A stretch of DNA of 64,000 nucleotides from Pseudodonghicola xiamenensis DSM 18339 (GTDB lineage: Bacteria; Pseudomonadota; Alphaproteobacteria; Rhodobacterales; Rhodobacteraceae), in NCBI RefSeq assembly GCF_000429365.1, contig NZ_AUBS01000002.1, positions 360,099-424,098 of the forward strand, given 5' to 3'. This document shows, piece by piece, positions 15,228 to 25,191 of the stretch (positions are counted from its first letter, which is position 1; each line of letters starts with the position of its first letter). A program made the translations under genes and the position numbers. The notes below the pieces were generated by a model. It did not search any database, was not told the DNA's origin, and saw only the letters and a list, made by a program, of their open reading frames with translations.

Positions 15228-15782
15228 ATGAGCTTTGACATCCGCCCCGCCGATTGGGAGGGCTTTTCCGCCGTCATGGGAGACAAGGGCGGCTGCGGCG
15301 GCTGCTGGTGCATGCTGTGGCGCCTGCCGCGCAAGGAAATGGAAGCCGGAATGGGCGCGAGCAACCGCGAGGCGATGCGGCGGATATTCGACAGCGGGCA
15401 TATTCCGGGACTTGTCGCCTATCGGCAGGACGAGGCTGTCGGCTGGATCCAGATCGACCGGCGGATGGCTTTCCCCAGGCTGGCAAAATCACGCATCCTG
15501 AAGCCGGTGGATGACGCCGAGGTCTGGAGCGTGTCGTGCTTTCTGGTCGACAAGCGGGTTCGGCGTCAGGGACTGTCGGTTACCCTGCTGCGGGCGGCCT
15601 GCGACTTTGCACGCGAACGCGGGGCACGTATTCTGGAAGGATACCCGATCGACAGCCCGAAGCCGAAATACCCGGCGGTCTATGCCTGGACCGGCTTTGC
15701 CCAGGCCTATCGGGAGGCAGGCTTCACCGAAGTTGCGCGGAGATCGGAAACGCGCCCGATCATGCGGCGGGTTCTGGTGTAA
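15228..15782 (+). CDS. GNAT acetyltransferase of the CGGCWCM type
   Basis: 184 residues from ATG 15228, with AGGAG 5 nt upstream (an earlier ATG at 15201 lacks this). The N-terminus carries the motif GGCGGCWCMLWRLPRKEM, known from a subfamily of small-molecule GNATs, followed by VGWIQIDRR and the acetyl-CoA-binding VSCFLVDKRVRRQGLSVTLL (R-R-Q-G-L in place of the usual R/Q-G-x-G). The end PAVYAWTGFAQAYREAGFTE is typical of the same subfamily. It is a single gene on the strand opposite the era/rnc/lepB run. Substrate unknown. Confidence 0.82.
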   Translation: MSFDIRPADWEGFSAVMGDKGGCGGCWCMLWRLPRKEMEAGMGASNREAMRRIFDSGHIPGLVAYRQDEAVGWIQIDRRMAFPRLAKSRILKPVDDAEVWSVSCFLVDKRVRRQGLSVTLLRAACDFARERGARILEGYPIDSPKPKYPAVYAWTGFAQAYREAGFTEVARRSETRPIMRRVLV

Positions 15783-15815
15783 TCCACACCGCCCCCCGCA
15801 CTCGTCGCAACAGGC

Positions 15816-16502
15816 TCACTCGGCGCCGTCGACCTGTTCCAGCAGCGCCTTGGCAGCGGCCTGTTCGGCCAGACGTTTCGATCCGGCAACGGCCTGCGCC
15901 GTCTCTCCTGTCGACAGCTGCGCCTCGATGGTGAATTCGGGGGCATGATCCGGGCCGGAGCGTTTGATCTGGCAGTATTTCGGGGGTTGCAGCCCGCGCG
16001 CCTGGGCCCATTCCTGCAGCACCGTCTTGGCATCGCGGGCGTCGGCCTCGACCGTGGTGATCCGCGCGCCCCAAAGCCGCAGGATCATCGCACGGGCGAC
16101 ATCGAACCCGGCATCGCGATAGACCGCGGCGATCACCGCCTCCATCGCATCGCCCAACAGCGCCTGCTTGCGCCGACCGCCCGACATCATTTCCGATCGG
16201 CCCAGCTTCAGCACCGCGCCCAGATCAATCTCCCGCGCGACCTCGGCGCAGGTTTCCTTGCGAACCAGCGCGTTGAAGCGCGGCGCCAGCTGGCCCTCGC
16301 TGGCCGAGGTGTCGCTTTTCAACAGCGCCTCCGCCATCACCAACCCCAGAACCCGATCGCCCAGAAACTCAAGCCGCTGGTTGTCGGCCCGGGTCGGAGA
16401 CGACACCGAGCCGTGGGTCAGTGCCCGTACCAAAAGCTCGGTTCGGACGAAGTGATGCCCGATCCTGCCTTCGAACTCCTTCAGATCGCCCGAGAGTTTC
16501 AC
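15816..16502 (-). CDS. rnc: Ribonuclease III
   Basis: 228 residues, GTG start at 16502 overlapping the lepB stop. Catalytic domain signature [20 protein letters not shown] (E..GD), second acidic site [16 protein letters not shown], and a C-terminal double-stranded-RNA-binding domain [15 protein letters not shown] ending [14 protein letters not shown]. Cuts dsRNA in rRNA precursors and mRNAs. The usual NERLEFLGD reads NQRLEFLGD here. Coupling to lepB is the conserved order. Confidence 0.96.
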   Translation of the reverse strand: MKLSGDLKEFEGRIGHHFVRTELLVRALTHGSVSSPTRADNQRLEFLGDRVLGLVMAEALLKSDTSASEGQLAPRFNALVRKETCAEVAREIDLGAVLKLGRSEMMSGGRRKQALLGDAMEAVIAAVYRDAGFDVARAMILRLWGARITTVEADARDAKTVLQEWAQARGLQPPKYCQIKRSGPDHAPEFTIEAQLSTGETAQAVAGSKRLAEQAAAKALLEQVDGAE

Positions 16503-17335
16503 TTGATCGCCTTGAAGAACCGATCTCCGCGCCAGGTCCAGAAGAACAGCATGGACCGCCCGGCGGAAGAGAACATGATGCGATCGGCACGACCGACCAG
16601 ATTTTCAGCCGGCACGAAACCGACACCCCCGGCGGCCTGCGGCAGGCGACTGTCAGCTGAGTTGTCGCGGTTGTCGCCCATGAAGAAATAATAGCCTTCG
16701 GGCACAGTATAGACCCCGGTGTGATCCGAAGCCTGATCACCGATGTTCAGAATATCATGGCTGACCCCGTTCGGCAGGGTTTCGATCTTGCGCGATTTCA
16801 GGCAGGAACCGCCCTCGCCCACCGGGCCGTTTTCACAGCGCGGGCGATAGCCCTGCGGCCCCTGCGGTTCGGAAATCTCTTCGAAATAGCCCGCATCCTC
16901 AAGCTTCACCGGCGTACCGTTGATGTTCAGCACCCCGTTGATCATCTGGATGCGATCCCCTGGCAGACCGATCAAGCGCTTGATGAAATCGGCCCCGGTC
17001 ACCGGATGGCGGAAGACCACCACATCGCCACGCTCGGGTTCGCGCCCCAGAAAGCGGCCCTCATCGCGCTTGAGAAACCCGCAGAGCTTTTCGGCATCCA
17101 GGTTGATGCCGATCGCAGGGATTCGGATCGACGGGCAGGAGGCATAAGAATAGCCGTAAGCCATCTTGTTGACGAAAAGGAAATCGCCGATCAGGAGCGT
17201 GTCCTTCATCGAGCCCGACGGAATCCAGAAGGGCTGGAAGAACAGGGTCCGGAAAACGCCGGCGATCAGCAGCGCATAGACAATGGTTTTGACCGTCTCG
17301 ACGAAGGCGCTTCCCTGTTTGGTCTTGCTGGCCAT
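16499..17335 (-). CDS. lepB: Signal peptidase I
   Basis: 278 residues from ATG 17335 (GGAGGG 4 nt upstream); the frame is open for a further 80 codons but without a site. One N-terminal membrane segment, [20 protein letters not shown], then catalytic Ser in [11 protein letters not shown], catalytic Lys in [15 protein letters not shown], and box [12 protein letters not shown]. Removes signal peptides on the periplasmic face of the inner membrane. The domain between Ser and Lys boxes includes [19 protein letters not shown], an alphaproteobacterial-type insertion. Confidence 0.96.
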   Translation of the reverse strand: MASKTKQGSAFVETVKTIVYALLIAGVFRTLFFQPFWIPSGSMKDTLLIGDFLFVNKMAYGYSYASCPSIRIPAIGINLDAEKLCGFLKRDEGRFLGREPERGDVVVFRHPVTGADFIKRLIGLPGDRIQMINGVLNINGTPVKLEDAGYFEEISEPQGPQGYRPRCENGPVGEGGSCLKSRKIETLPNGVSHDILNIGDQASDHTGVYTVPEGYYFFMGDNRDNSADSRLPQAAGGVGFVPAENLVGRADRIMFSSAGRSMLFFWTWRGDRFFKAIK

Positions 17336-17584
17336 GCGGCCCTCCGGGCTCTGGTAAGAATACCGGCATGTCATGGGACCCAGCCCCGCCGGTGTCAAGG
17401 CGAAGCCCGCCCCCGCACCGGGCCAGCCGGCGCAACGCCCCGGGACAGAGCATAACCACACCACTGCCTCGTGGGCGATTTCCCGGGCGGCACGGGCCCG
17501 GCCCCACGCCCGAACTGACGCTGGGGTCGGGCGCTTCAATCCTTTGTGAGCCTTCCCTTCGTGAGCCTCGTCCGGCAGCACCGT

Positions 17585-18001
17585 TCAGCCTGCCTGATCC
17601 CCCGTCAGGGGGCGCGCCTCGATCACCACGAAAGCCTGCGCCCAGGGGTGATCGTCGGTCAGGGTGACATGGATGATCGCCTCATGCCCCGGGGGTGTCA
17701 TCTCGGCCAACCGCTCCGCCGCCCAGCCGGTGACCTGCATCACCGGCTGCCCCGTCCGCAGATTGCTGACCGCCATGTCGCGCCAGGAGATGCCCATCCT
17801 GAGCCCGGTGCCCAGAGCCTTGGAACAAGCCTCCTTCGCCGCCCAGCGTTTGGCATAGGTGCCGGCGGTATCGCGGCGGAGCTCAGCCTTCTGCTGCTCC
17901 AGCTCGGTGAAGACACGGTTACGAAACCGGTCGCCAAACCGCTCCAGCGTGCCTGCGATCCTGTCGATATTGGCCAGATCGGTACCGATGCCGAGGATCA
18001 T
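17585..18001 (-). CDS. acpS: Holo-[acyl-carrier-protein] synthase
   Basis: 138 residues. [20 protein letters not shown] carries the Mg-binding Asp, and [20 protein letters not shown] the second metal Glu and CoA-binding Lys. Transfers 4'-phosphopantetheine from CoA to apo-ACP. The start ATG at 18001 lies 1 base after the LysE-type gene's stop, so it is coupled. 249 bases separate it from lepB downstream on the same strand; I saw no gene there. Confidence 0.94.
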   Translation of the reverse strand: MILGIGTDLANIDRIAGTLERFGDRFRNRVFTELEQQKAELRRDTAGTYAKRWAAKEACSKALGTGLRMGISWRDMAVSNLRTGQPVMQVTGWAAERLAEMTPPGHEAIIHVTLTDDHPWAQAFVVIEARPLTGDQAG

Positions 18002-18002
18002 G

Positions 18003-18620
18003 TCACACCCGCAACCGAGCCGTGAGAATCTCGGCACTCGCGGCCCCGAAGAGCAGTCCGAAGGAGGCATCGAACCAGCGCCGCAACCGACCGTAACCGC
18101 GTGCGATACGCGGCACCGAAAACAGCAGGCCATAGCCGGAAAAGACCGTGATGCTGGTTGCGATCAGGCAGGCAAACAGCGTCCAGATCTGTGCACTGCC
18201 CGCATCCAGCGGCAGCGCGATGACATAGATCGCACTCCAGGACAGGATCGCCTTGGGGTTGGTCAGGTGAATCAGCAACCCCTTGAGAAACAACCGATGA
18301 CCGGCCGCCGCCAGCGGCGCGGCGGGTTTCGGCCGAACCGCGCTCTTCAGCGATTTGACAGCAAGGAGCAACAAATATGCGGCGCCGATATAGCGCATCG
18401 CCTCAAACACCCAGACATTGGCCAGCATCATCGCGTTCAACCCCAGCCCGGCGGCAATGCCCCAGATGGCCGAACCGCAGACCACCCCCGCCGCTATAGC
18501 CAGCCCTGCCCGACGGCCATGCAGCATTGCGGTGCCGGAGATCGCCAAGGTCGCCGGCCCCGGGCTGCCGCTTGCCACCATCCAGCCCAGCAGGATCAGG
18601 CCGAGGTGAACGCCGATCAT
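18003..18620 (-). CDS. LysE/RhtB-family amino-acid exporter
   Basis: 205 residues with about six membrane segments. [20 protein letters not shown] carries the SPGP signature after TM1, with [20 protein letters not shown] and [20 protein letters not shown] (NPK motif) following. Family members export amino acids or homoserine lactones. It is coupled to pdxJ by an ATGA overlap and to acpS by a 1-base gap, a place that in related genomes normally has pdxJ and acpS adjacent. It therefore looks inserted. Confidence 0.86.
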   Translation of the reverse strand: MIGVHLGLILLGWMVASGSPGPATLAISGTAMLHGRRAGLAIAAGVVCGSAIWGIAAGLGLNAMMLANVWVFEAMRYIGAAYLLLLAVKSLKSAVRPKPAAPLAAAGHRLFLKGLLIHLTNPKAILSWSAIYVIALPLDAGSAQIWTLFACLIATSITVFSGYGLLFSVPRIARGYGRLRRWFDASFGLLFGAASAEILTARLRV

Positions 18621-19375
18621 GCCGTGGTCCCGCCGCGGGCCTCGTCCATCAGGCGACGCATTTCGCGGATCGCGGGATCGAGGCCGCGGAAGATCGCCTC
18701 GCCGATCAGGAAGTGACCGATGTTCAACTCCCGCACCTCCGCCATGGCGGCAATGGGGGCGACGGTGTCATAGGTCAGCCCATGGCCGGCGTGCACCTCT
18801 AGGCCCAGCGAATGGGCAAACACCGCCGCCTCGCGCAGGCGCTCCAGCTCCTCGTCGCGCTCATCGAACCGGCCCTCGGCGTGGAAATCGCAATAGGCCC
18901 CGGTGTGCAGTTCAACCACCGCCGCGCCGATCCGGGCCGAGGCCTCGATCTGCGCCAGATCGGCCCCGATGAACAATGACACCCGGCAGCCGGCATCACG
19001 CAGGGGCATGATGAAATCGGTCAGATGGTTCTGATCACCCGCGACCTCGAGCCCGCCTTCGGTGGTGCGCTCCTCGCGCTTCTCGGGCACGATGCAGACG
19101 GCATGGGGACGATGCCGCAGGGCGATCGCCTGCATCTCGGCCGTGGCGGCCATCTCGAAGTTCAGTGGCACACGCAGCCCATCGACCAGCGCCTCGATAT
19201 CAGCGTCGACGATATGACGGCGATCCTCGCGCAGATGCGCGGTGATGCCATCGGCCCCGGCGGCCTCGGCCAGCTTGGCAGCGCGCAGCGGCTCCGGATA
19301 GGCACTGCCGCGGGCGTTCCGCACGGTGGCCACATGGTCAATATTGACGCCCAAACGCAGGGGAGGAACGGTCAT
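18617..19375 (-). CDS. pdxJ: Pyridoxine 5'-phosphate synthase
   Basis: 252 residues. [18 protein letters not shown] at the start (His of the active site and NARG loop), [50 protein letters not shown], and [13 protein letters not shown] then [19 protein letters not shown]-barrel enzyme condensing 1-deoxyxylulose 5-phosphate with 3-amino-2-oxopropyl phosphate. [14 protein letters not shown] is the phosphate-binding end. Confidence 0.96.
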   Translation of the reverse strand: MTVPPLRLGVNIDHVATVRNARGSAYPEPLRAAKLAEAAGADGITAHLREDRRHIVDADIEALVDGLRVPLNFEMAATAEMQAIALRHRPHAVCIVPEKREERTTEGGLEVAGDQNHLTDFIMPLRDAGCRVSLFIGADLAQIEASARIGAAVVELHTGAYCDFHAEGRFDERDEELERLREAAVFAHSLGLEVHAGHGLTYDTVAPIAAMAEVRELNIGHFLIGEAIFRGLDPAIREMRRLMDEARGGTTA

Positions 19376-19411
19376 GGCTTGAGGATCCTTGTCAGACGAG
19401 TCGCGCCGACA

Positions 19412-20068
19412 CTAATCCGCCTTCGCACCAAGGTCAGCCTCTGCTTGCGCCTTTTTCTTGATCGCCTCGAACTTGGCCTTGATCTTGGCCCGGCGCCGGT
19501 GCTGATAGGCCCGGATCACTGGCACGCTGAGGAAATAGGCGATGGTGCCGGCAACGATCCCGGGCAACAGCCCGCCAATCAGATAGGGAAAGAAAATCTC
19601 GTGATAAAACACCCTGAGCCCTTCCCAATTGGGTTGGCCATGGGTGAACAGCGCCACGATATTGTCCTTAAGATCGCGACTGGCATCCGCGAATTTTCCG
19701 AAAAAACTGCGATGCCGCCCCTCGTCGAACTTGGTGCCAAGAAAAAAATACCCGGTTTTCAAAGAGATGATCCCAATCGGGACATAGGTCAGAGGATTTC
19801 CGAAAAACGTTCCCGACAGCGCTGCCAGAATATTGCCGCGGATCATCCGCGCGATCAGAAAGGCCACAACGAAATGCAACCCGTAAAACGGCGTGAAAGT
19901 GGTAAATACCCCGGCCCAGATGCCCCGCGCGATACGTTCAGGCGTATCCGGCAACCGTCGCACCCGGTGCTGGACATAAAGAAATGCCCGCCCCCAGCCG
20001 CCGCGCGGATAGACCAATTCCGTCAGGATCTGAAGCAGAGAACGGCGATCCCGGCGCTTGAAAACCAA
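19412..20068 (-). CDS. DUF2062 family membrane protein
   Basis: 218 residues with a TTG start (20068) preceded by GGGGG about 9 nt upstream; MVFKRRDRRSLLQ is the usual N-terminus of the family in this group, so TTG is preferred to any internal start. Amphipathic DUF2062 core: ARGIWAGVFTTFTPFYGLHF, FFGNPLTYVPIGIISLKTGY, FFPYLIGGLLPGIVAGTIAY; three or four hydrophobic segments and a basic C-terminus (HRRRAKIKAKFEAIKKKAQA). Function unknown. Position between pdxJ and rel is conserved. Confidence 0.88.
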   Translation of the reverse strand: MVFKRRDRRSLLQILTELVYPRGGWGRAFLYVQHRVRRLPDTPERIARGIWAGVFTTFTPFYGLHFVVAFLIARMIRGNILAALSGTFFGNPLTYVPIGIISLKTGYFFLGTKFDEGRHRSFFGKFADASRDLKDNIVALFTHGQPNWEGLRVFYHEIFFPYLIGGLLPGIVAGTIAYFLSVPVIRAYQHRRRAKIKAKFEAIKKKAQAEADLGAKAD

Positions 20069-20102
20069 CGGCGTCGTCCCCCTTCGTTCTTGCCCTCTGG
20101 CG

Positions 20103-22235
20103 TCAGCCCGCAGTGGCGCGGATCGGTGGCTTTTCCCGATACCGCTCTAGTGCGGCGACATCGCTCTCGGCTTCGAGCGCCAGCATCAGCGAATGCAATT
20201 GCTCGACATCGCGCAATTCGACATCCACCAGCAGGCGATAGAAATCCGGTTTTCGGTCAACGAATACAAGATTGCTGATATTGGCCTTCTTCTCGCCGAT
20301 CAACGTGCAAACGCGCCCAAGCATCCCCGCATCGTTGCCGATGGTCAGATCCAATGTCACCCCATAAACCGCCGGGTGGGTGCCGCTGTGCCAATGCAGG
20401 TCGACCCAGCGGTCGGGCTGCTCTTCGAACTCGCTCAACCGTTCGCAGTCGATGGTATGCACCACCACCCCCTTGCCGCGATAGGTGATGCCGACGATCC
20501 GTTCGCCCGGCAGCGGCTGACAACAGGGCGCGCGCTCAAAGCTCTGGCCCGGCTCCAGCCCGACCACCGCGCGACGCGGCGAAACCTGATCCCCCTCGTC
20601 GCGGATCAGTTCTGGATAAACCGCCTGGACCACGTCATGAGTGGACAGTTCGGCACTGCCAAGCCGCGCCAACAGCTCGTCCCGGTCCTTCAGCCGCAGG
20701 TGCCGGGCCGCGGTTTCCAACACCTTGTCGGTGGCCTTGCGACCGACGTGATCGAAGGCCGAGCGTGCCAGTTCCTGCCCCAACTTGATGAACCGGCCAC
20801 GGTCCAGCTCGCGCAGGGCACGCCGGATCGCGGTGCGCGCCTTGCCGGTGGTGGCGATCTCAAGCCAGCTGACCTGCGGCATCTGGCCTTCGGCGGTGAT
20901 GATCTCGACCGATTGGCCATTCTTCAGCCGGGTCCACAGCGGCACCCGGATACCATCCACCTTGGCACCGACACAGGCATGCCCGATGCGGGTGTGGATC
21001 GCATAGGCATAGTCGATGGGCGTCGCCCCGCGCGGCAGTTTGACCACATCGCCCTTCGGCGTGAAGCAGAACACCTGATCGGAATACATCTCGAGCTTTA
21101 CCGCTTCGAGAAAATCCTGGTGGTCCTCTTCCGCCGTGAACTGTTCGGTCAGCGAGGCGATCCATTTGGCGGGATCGACTGCAAAGGGGTTCTCGGACCG
21201 GACCCCATCGCGATAGGACCAATGTGCCGCCACCCCGGTTTCGGCGACGTCATGCATCTGCCGGGTGCGGATCTGCACCTCGACCCGCTTGCCGTCACGG
21301 CCCGAAACGGTGGTATGGATCGACCGGTAACCGTTCGACTTCGGTTGGCTGATATAATCCTTGAACCGCCCCGGCACCGCCCGCCAGCGCTGGTGGATGA
21401 CCCCCAGCGTGCGATAAGCGTCTTCCTCCGAGCCGGTGATGATGCGAAATCCGTAGATATCCGACAGCCGGGAAAAGCCCTGATTCTTCTCCTGCATCTT
21501 GCGCCAGATCGAATAGGGTTTCTTGGCCCGTCCGAAGACCTCGGCGTCGATCCCCGCGCGTTCCAGCTCGAACCGCATATCGCCGGTGATCCGGTGGATC
21601 ACATCGCCGGTCTCGCGCTGCAGCATGATAAAGCGGCGGATGATCGACTGGCGGCCTTCCGGGTTCAACACGCGGAAAGCCAGATCCTCCAGCTCCTCGC
21701 GCATCCACTGCATCCCCATGCGGCCGGCCAGTGGCGCATAGATATCCATCGTCTCGCGGGCCTTCTGCACCTGCTTTTCCGGCTTCATCGCCTTGATCGT
21801 CCGCATGTTGTGCAGACGGTCGGCAAGCTTGACCAGAATCACCCGCAGGTCCTTGGACATCGCCATGAACAGCTTGCGGAAGTTTTCCGCCTGCTTGGTC
21901 TCGCGGCTGGACAGTTGCAGGTTGGTCAGCTTGGTGACCCCGTCGACCAGCATCGCCACCTCGTTACCGAAGCGCGCGGCAACCTCGGCCTTGCTGGCCT
22001 TGGTATCCTCGATGGTGTCATGCAGAAGCGCGGTGATGATGGTGGCATCGTCCAACCGCTGTTCGGTCAGGATTGCCGCCACCGCCACCGGATGGCTGAA
22101 ATAAGCCTCGCCCGAGCGGCGGAACTGGCCCTCGTGCATCTGCCGCCCATAGTCATAGGCGGCAGTGATCTTGTCAGCATTGGTTTTCGGATTGTAGTTG
22201 CGGACCAGCGCAATCAGATCTTCAGCCGATATCAT
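20103..22235 (-). CDS. Bifunctional (p)ppGpp synthetase/hydrolase (Rel/SpoT)
   Basis: 710 residues. HD hydrolase: YFSHPVAVAAILTEQ and ITALLHDTIEDTKAS (residues about 40-75). Synthetase: FSRLSDIYGFRIITGSEEDA and PKSNGYRSIHTTVSG. TGS: QVFCFTPKGDVVKLPRGATP. C-terminal ACT: YGVTLDLTIGNDAGMLGRVC. All domains of the long Rsh form are present with both active sites, so it should make and degrade the stringent-response alarmone. Sits directly after rpoZ; omega subunit itself binds ppGpp, a meaningful pairing. Confidence 0.96.
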   Translation of the reverse strand: MISAEDLIALVRNYNPKTNADKITAAYDYGRQMHEGQFRRSGEAYFSHPVAVAAILTEQRLDDATIITALLHDTIEDTKASKAEVAARFGNEVAMLVDGVTKLTNLQLSSRETKQAENFRKLFMAMSKDLRVILVKLADRLHNMRTIKAMKPEKQVQKARETMDIYAPLAGRMGMQWMREELEDLAFRVLNPEGRQSIIRRFIMLQRETGDVIHRITGDMRFELERAGIDAEVFGRAKKPYSIWRKMQEKNQGFSRLSDIYGFRIITGSEEDAYRTLGVIHQRWRAVPGRFKDYISQPKSNGYRSIHTTVSGRDGKRVEVQIRTRQMHDVAETGVAAHWSYRDGVRSENPFAVDPAKWIASLTEQFTAEEDHQDFLEAVKLEMYSDQVFCFTPKGDVVKLPRGATPIDYAYAIHTRIGHACVGAKVDGIRVPLWTRLKNGQSVEIITAEGQMPQVSWLEIATTGKARTAIRRALRELDRGRFIKLGQELARSAFDHVGRKATDKVLETAARHLRLKDRDELLARLGSAELSTHDVVQAVYPELIRDEGDQVSPRRAVVGLEPGQSFERAPCCQPLPGERIVGITYRGKGVVVHTIDCERLSEFEEQPDRWVDLHWHSGTHPAVYGVTLDLTIGNDAGMLGRVCTLIGEKKANISNLVFVDRKPDFYRLLVDVELRDVEQLHSLMLALEAESDVAALERYREKPPIRATAG

Positions 22236-22258
22236 TTCGTCCGCATCCTCATCCGAGG

Positions 22259-22612
22259 TCAGCCCTGCCCCTGGGCCTCCATCAGCTTGCGGAGCAGCAT
22301 TTCCTCGGTCAGATCATCTTCGGCCGGCTTGTCGGCCTCGGCCCCCATCAACAGGGCCATCGAATCCTCTTCGGGTTCGTCAACCTCGATCTGGCTCTGG
22401 TTCGACTCGATCAGACGCTCACGCAGCTCATCGGCGCTCTGGGTCTCTTCGGCGATTTCACGCAGGGCAACGACAGGGTTCTTGTCATTGTCGCGATCGA
22501 CGGTCAGCCCGGCCCCCGAGGAGATCTCGCGCGCACGATGTGCCGCCAGCATCACCAGCTCGAACCGGTTCGGAACCTTGTCTACGCAATCTTCAACCGT
22601 CACGCGGGCCAT
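22259..22612 (-). CDS. rpoZ: RNA polymerase omega subunit
   Basis: 117 residues from ATG 22612 ([20 protein letters not shown], the family N-terminus). [40 protein letters not shown] follow, then an acidic tail, [20 protein letters not shown], typical of alphaproteobacteria. Stabilises RNA polymerase and contributes to the ppGpp site. A good sigma-70-type promoter lies upstream. Confidence 0.95.
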   Translation of the reverse strand: MARVTVEDCVDKVPNRFELVMLAAHRAREISSGAGLTVDRDNDKNPVVALREIAEETQSADELRERLIESNQSQIEVDEPEEDSMALLMGAEADKPAEDDLTEEMLLRKLMEAQGQG

Positions 22613-22653
22613 GGGGAGCTCTCCAATAATCAAGTTTGGGTCCGGAACGGTGT

Positions 22654-22682
22654 TTTGTAATGGCGAATCCCTCTCTTGACAA
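22654..22682 (-). promoter_or_regulatory. Candidate sigma-70 promoter of rpoZ-rel
   Basis: On the minus strand TTGTCA (22682-22677), 17-base spacer, TACAAA (22659-22654), about 42 bases before the rpoZ start. The folK gene on the same strand ends at 22706, so this drives rpoZ-rel and possibly the genes beyond. Confidence 0.4.
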
Positions 22683-22705
22683 GACGATATCCTGAAAATC
22701 AAGCG

Positions 22706-23275
22706 TCATATCGGCGTGATCTGTCCCAGCTCCTCCGCCGGCAGCGCCGCCAGCAACTCGGCAGCCGTGCGTCCCAGCAGCGGATGGCGCCAGTCCGGCG
22801 CGATATCGACCAGGGGCACCAATACAAATCCCCGATCCTGCAGGCGCGGATGCGGCAGGATCAGCTGATCAGGCGCAAGCCGGCGCTGGTCGGCATCCGG
22901 CAGATCACGCCAGCGCGCCTGCGTCTCGCGATCCGGACGAACCAACCCATCCACCGCCAGCAGATCCAGATCCAGCGTCCGCATTCCCCAGCGCACCTGC
23001 CGGTCACGACCAAAGTGCATCTCGACCCGATGCAACGCCGCCAGAATCTGCTCGGGGGTCAAGGCGGTTCGGACCTCGATGACCGCATTGACATAATCCG
23101 GTCCGGCTCCCGGCGGAAAACACGGGGTCTCGAAAAACCGGCTGACGGCGCGAATCACCATCCCCTCTGCCGGCAGGGCGTCAATGGCCTGAACCAGGGT
23201 CTCGGCTGGCGCCCCGGCCACCGAAGGCAGGTTCGCACCCAGCGCAACCAGCGCTTTTAAGCGCGTTTCAGTCAT
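22706..23275 (-). CDS. folK: 2-amino-4-hydroxy-6-hydroxymethyldihydropteridine pyrophosphokinase
   Basis: 189 residues. LKALVALGANLPS, RFFETPCFPPGAGPDYVNAV, the ATP/Mg site RWGMRTLDLDLLAVDG and LILPHPRLQDRGFVLVPLVD are all HPPK signatures. Catalyses the pyrophosphorylation of hydroxymethyldihydropterin in folate synthesis. The C-terminal extension (ELLAALPAEELGQITPI) is ordinary. Divergent from the NYN gene. Confidence 0.95.
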   Translation of the reverse strand: MTETRLKALVALGANLPSVAGAPAETLVQAIDALPAEGMVIRAVSRFFETPCFPPGAGPDYVNAVIEVRTALTPEQILAALHRVEMHFGRDRQVRWGMRTLDLDLLAVDGLVRPDRETQARWRDLPDADQRRLAPDQLILPHPRLQDRGFVLVPLVDIAPDWRHPLLGRTAAELLAALPAEELGQITPI

Positions 23276-23411
23276 CTGAGAACGGCTTTCGTGTTGATAC
23301 GGACCTTGCGGCGCACCCGAATTCTCCTATTTTGGTAATATCATTTTGCCAGATTTAATCACTCACTCACGGAACACCACGGCGAAATGGTCACACCGGA
23401 AGGACATTTTG

Positions 23412-23987
23412 ATGTTTTACAAAGACGAACGGCTCGCGCTGTTCATCGATGGATCGAATCTTTATGCCGCCGCAAAGGCCTTGGGATTCGACATCGACTA
23501 CAAGCTTCTGCGCCAGGAATTCATGCGGCGTGGCAAGCTGTTGCGCGCATTTTACTACACCGCCCTACTTGAAAACGACGAGTATTCTCCGATCCGCCCA
23601 CTGGTGGATTGGCTGCATTACAACGGCTTCACCATGGTGACCAAACCGGCCAAGGAGTATACCGACAGCATGGGCCGGCGGAAGGTCAAGGGGAACATGG
23701 ATATCGAGCTGACCGTGGATGCGATGGAACTGGCGCCGCGGGTCGATCACATCGTGCTGTTTTCGGGAGATGGGGACTTCCGACCGCTGGTGGCCAGCTT
23801 GCAACGCCAGGGCGTACGGGTCTCGGTTGTTTCGACCATCCGCAGCCAACCGCCGATGATCTCGGACGAACTTCGCCGTCAGGCCGATAACTTCATCGAG
23901 CTGGAAGAGCTGAAGGACGTGATCGGGCGCCCTCCGCGCGAAATGAATAGCGACAGCCGAAACATCGCACACGTCGGCGGGCAATAA
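23412..23987 (+). CDS. NYN-domain (LabA/PIN-like) protein
   Basis: 191 residues from ATG 23412 (GGAAGGA 7 nt upstream). PIN-fold acidic residues appear as LALFIDGSNLYAAAKALG (Asp near residue 14), KGNMDIELTVDAME and VDHIVLFSGDGDFRPLVASL, the NYN/LabA nuclease-like pattern. The end PPMISDELRRQADNFIELEE is typical of the family. Members are predicted metal-dependent RNases; target unknown. Alone between folK and ispH. Confidence 0.87.
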   Translation: MFYKDERLALFIDGSNLYAAAKALGFDIDYKLLRQEFMRRGKLLRAFYYTALLENDEYSPIRPLVDWLHYNGFTMVTKPAKEYTDSMGRRKVKGNMDIELTVDAMELAPRVDHIVLFSGDGDFRPLVASLQRQGVRVSVVSTIRSQPPMISDELRRQADNFIELEELKDVIGRPPREMNSDSRNIAHVGGQ

Positions 23988-24240
23988 AGCCCGCCCTCTT
24001 CCGCGCCGACCAGAACCTGCACATAACGAGCCATAGCCGCCCCTTGGCGCAAACAATGCACGACAGGGCGCGATCCAGATCAGACGCTTTTGTAGCCATC
24101 GCCAAAAGGCCTCTGACATCGCCCTCCCTGCCATCTGACATCGCCCCCGAGACATCCGTTTTTCGGGCCGGAGCGCTATGGCCCGCTCTGGACCATCTGG
24201 CCCCAACGCTCTACCTCTCAGGGCGCAAGGAGACCGCGCC

Positions 24241-25191
24241 ATGACCAAACCGCCCCTAACCCTCTATCTGGCCGCCCCGCGCGGATTCTGCGCCGGTGTC
24301 GACCGTGCCATCAAGATCGTCGAGATGGCCTTGGAGAAATGGGGCGCCCCGGTCTACGTCCGGCACGAGATCGTGCACAACAAGTTCGTGGTTGACGGGT
24401 TACGCGCCAAGGGCGCCGTCTTCGTCGAGGAGCTTGAGGACTGCCCAGAGGATCGCCCGGTGATCTTTTCCGCCCATGGGGTGCCCAAGGCGGTGCCGGC
24501 CGCAGCGGCGCGGCGGCAGATGGTCTATGTCGATGCCACCTGCCCGCTGGTGTCAAAGGTGCATATCGAGGCGCAGCGGCATTCCGACAACGGGCTGCAG
24601 ATGATCATGATCGGCCATGCCGGCCACCCCGAGACCATCGGCACCATGGGCCAGTTGCCCGAGGGCGAGGTCTTGCTGGTCGAAACCCCGGCCGATGTCG
24701 CCCATGTCGAGGTGCGCGATCCCGAAAAGCTCGCCTATGTCACCCAGACCACACTCAGCATAGACGACACCGCCGAAATCGTCGCCGCCCTGCGCGCACG
24801 ATTCCCGGCCATCGTCGGGCCGCATAAGGAAGACATCTGCTATGCCACCACCAACCGTCAGGAGGCGGTGAAGGCGATGGCGCAGAAGTGCGATGCGCTC
24901 CTGGTGGTCGGCGCGCCGAATTCGTCGAACTCTCGCCGGTTGGTCGAGGTCGGCGCCAAGAACGGCTGCCGTTATTCGCAACTGGTACAGCGGGCCGAGA
25001 ATATCGACTGGCGCGCATTGGACGGGATCAGCAGCGTCGGCATCACCGCCGGCGCCTCGGCCCCCGAAGTGCTGGTGAACGAGGTGATCGACGCCTTCCG
25101 CGCCCGCTATGACGTGACCATCGAAACCGTCGAGACCGCGGTAGAAAATGTGGAATTCAAGGTCCCGCGTGTGTTGAGGGAGCCCGCCTGA
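24241..25191 (+). CDS. ispH: 4-hydroxy-3-methylbut-2-enyl diphosphate reductase
   Basis: 316 residues from ATG 24241 (AAGGAG 8 nt upstream). The three cluster cysteines lie in [35 protein letters not shown] and [17 protein letters not shown], with [12 protein letters not shown] and [15 protein letters not shown] also present. Last step of the MEP isoprenoid pathway, needing reduced ferredoxin/flavodoxin. Overlaps the next gene by one base (TGATG). Confidence 0.96.
   Translation: MTKPPLTLYLAAPRGFCAGVDRAIKIVEMALEKWGAPVYVRHEIVHNKFVVDGLRAKGAVFVEELEDCPEDRPVIFSAHGVPKAVPAAAARRQMVYVDATCPLVSKVHIEAQRHSDNGLQMIMIGHAGHPETIGTMGQLPEGEVLLVETPADVAHVEVRDPEKLAYVTQTTLSIDDTAEIVAALRARFPAIVGPHKEDICYATTNRQEAVKAMAQKCDALLVVGAPNSSNSRRLVEVGAKNGCRYSQLVQRAENIDWRALDGISSVGITAGASAPEVLVNEVIDAFRARYDVTIETVETAVENVEFKVPRVLREPA

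Noticed and set aside
20193..22679. 828-codon open frame on the plus strand
   Set aside because: Antisense to rel and rpoZ, no ribosome binding site, low-complexity composition.
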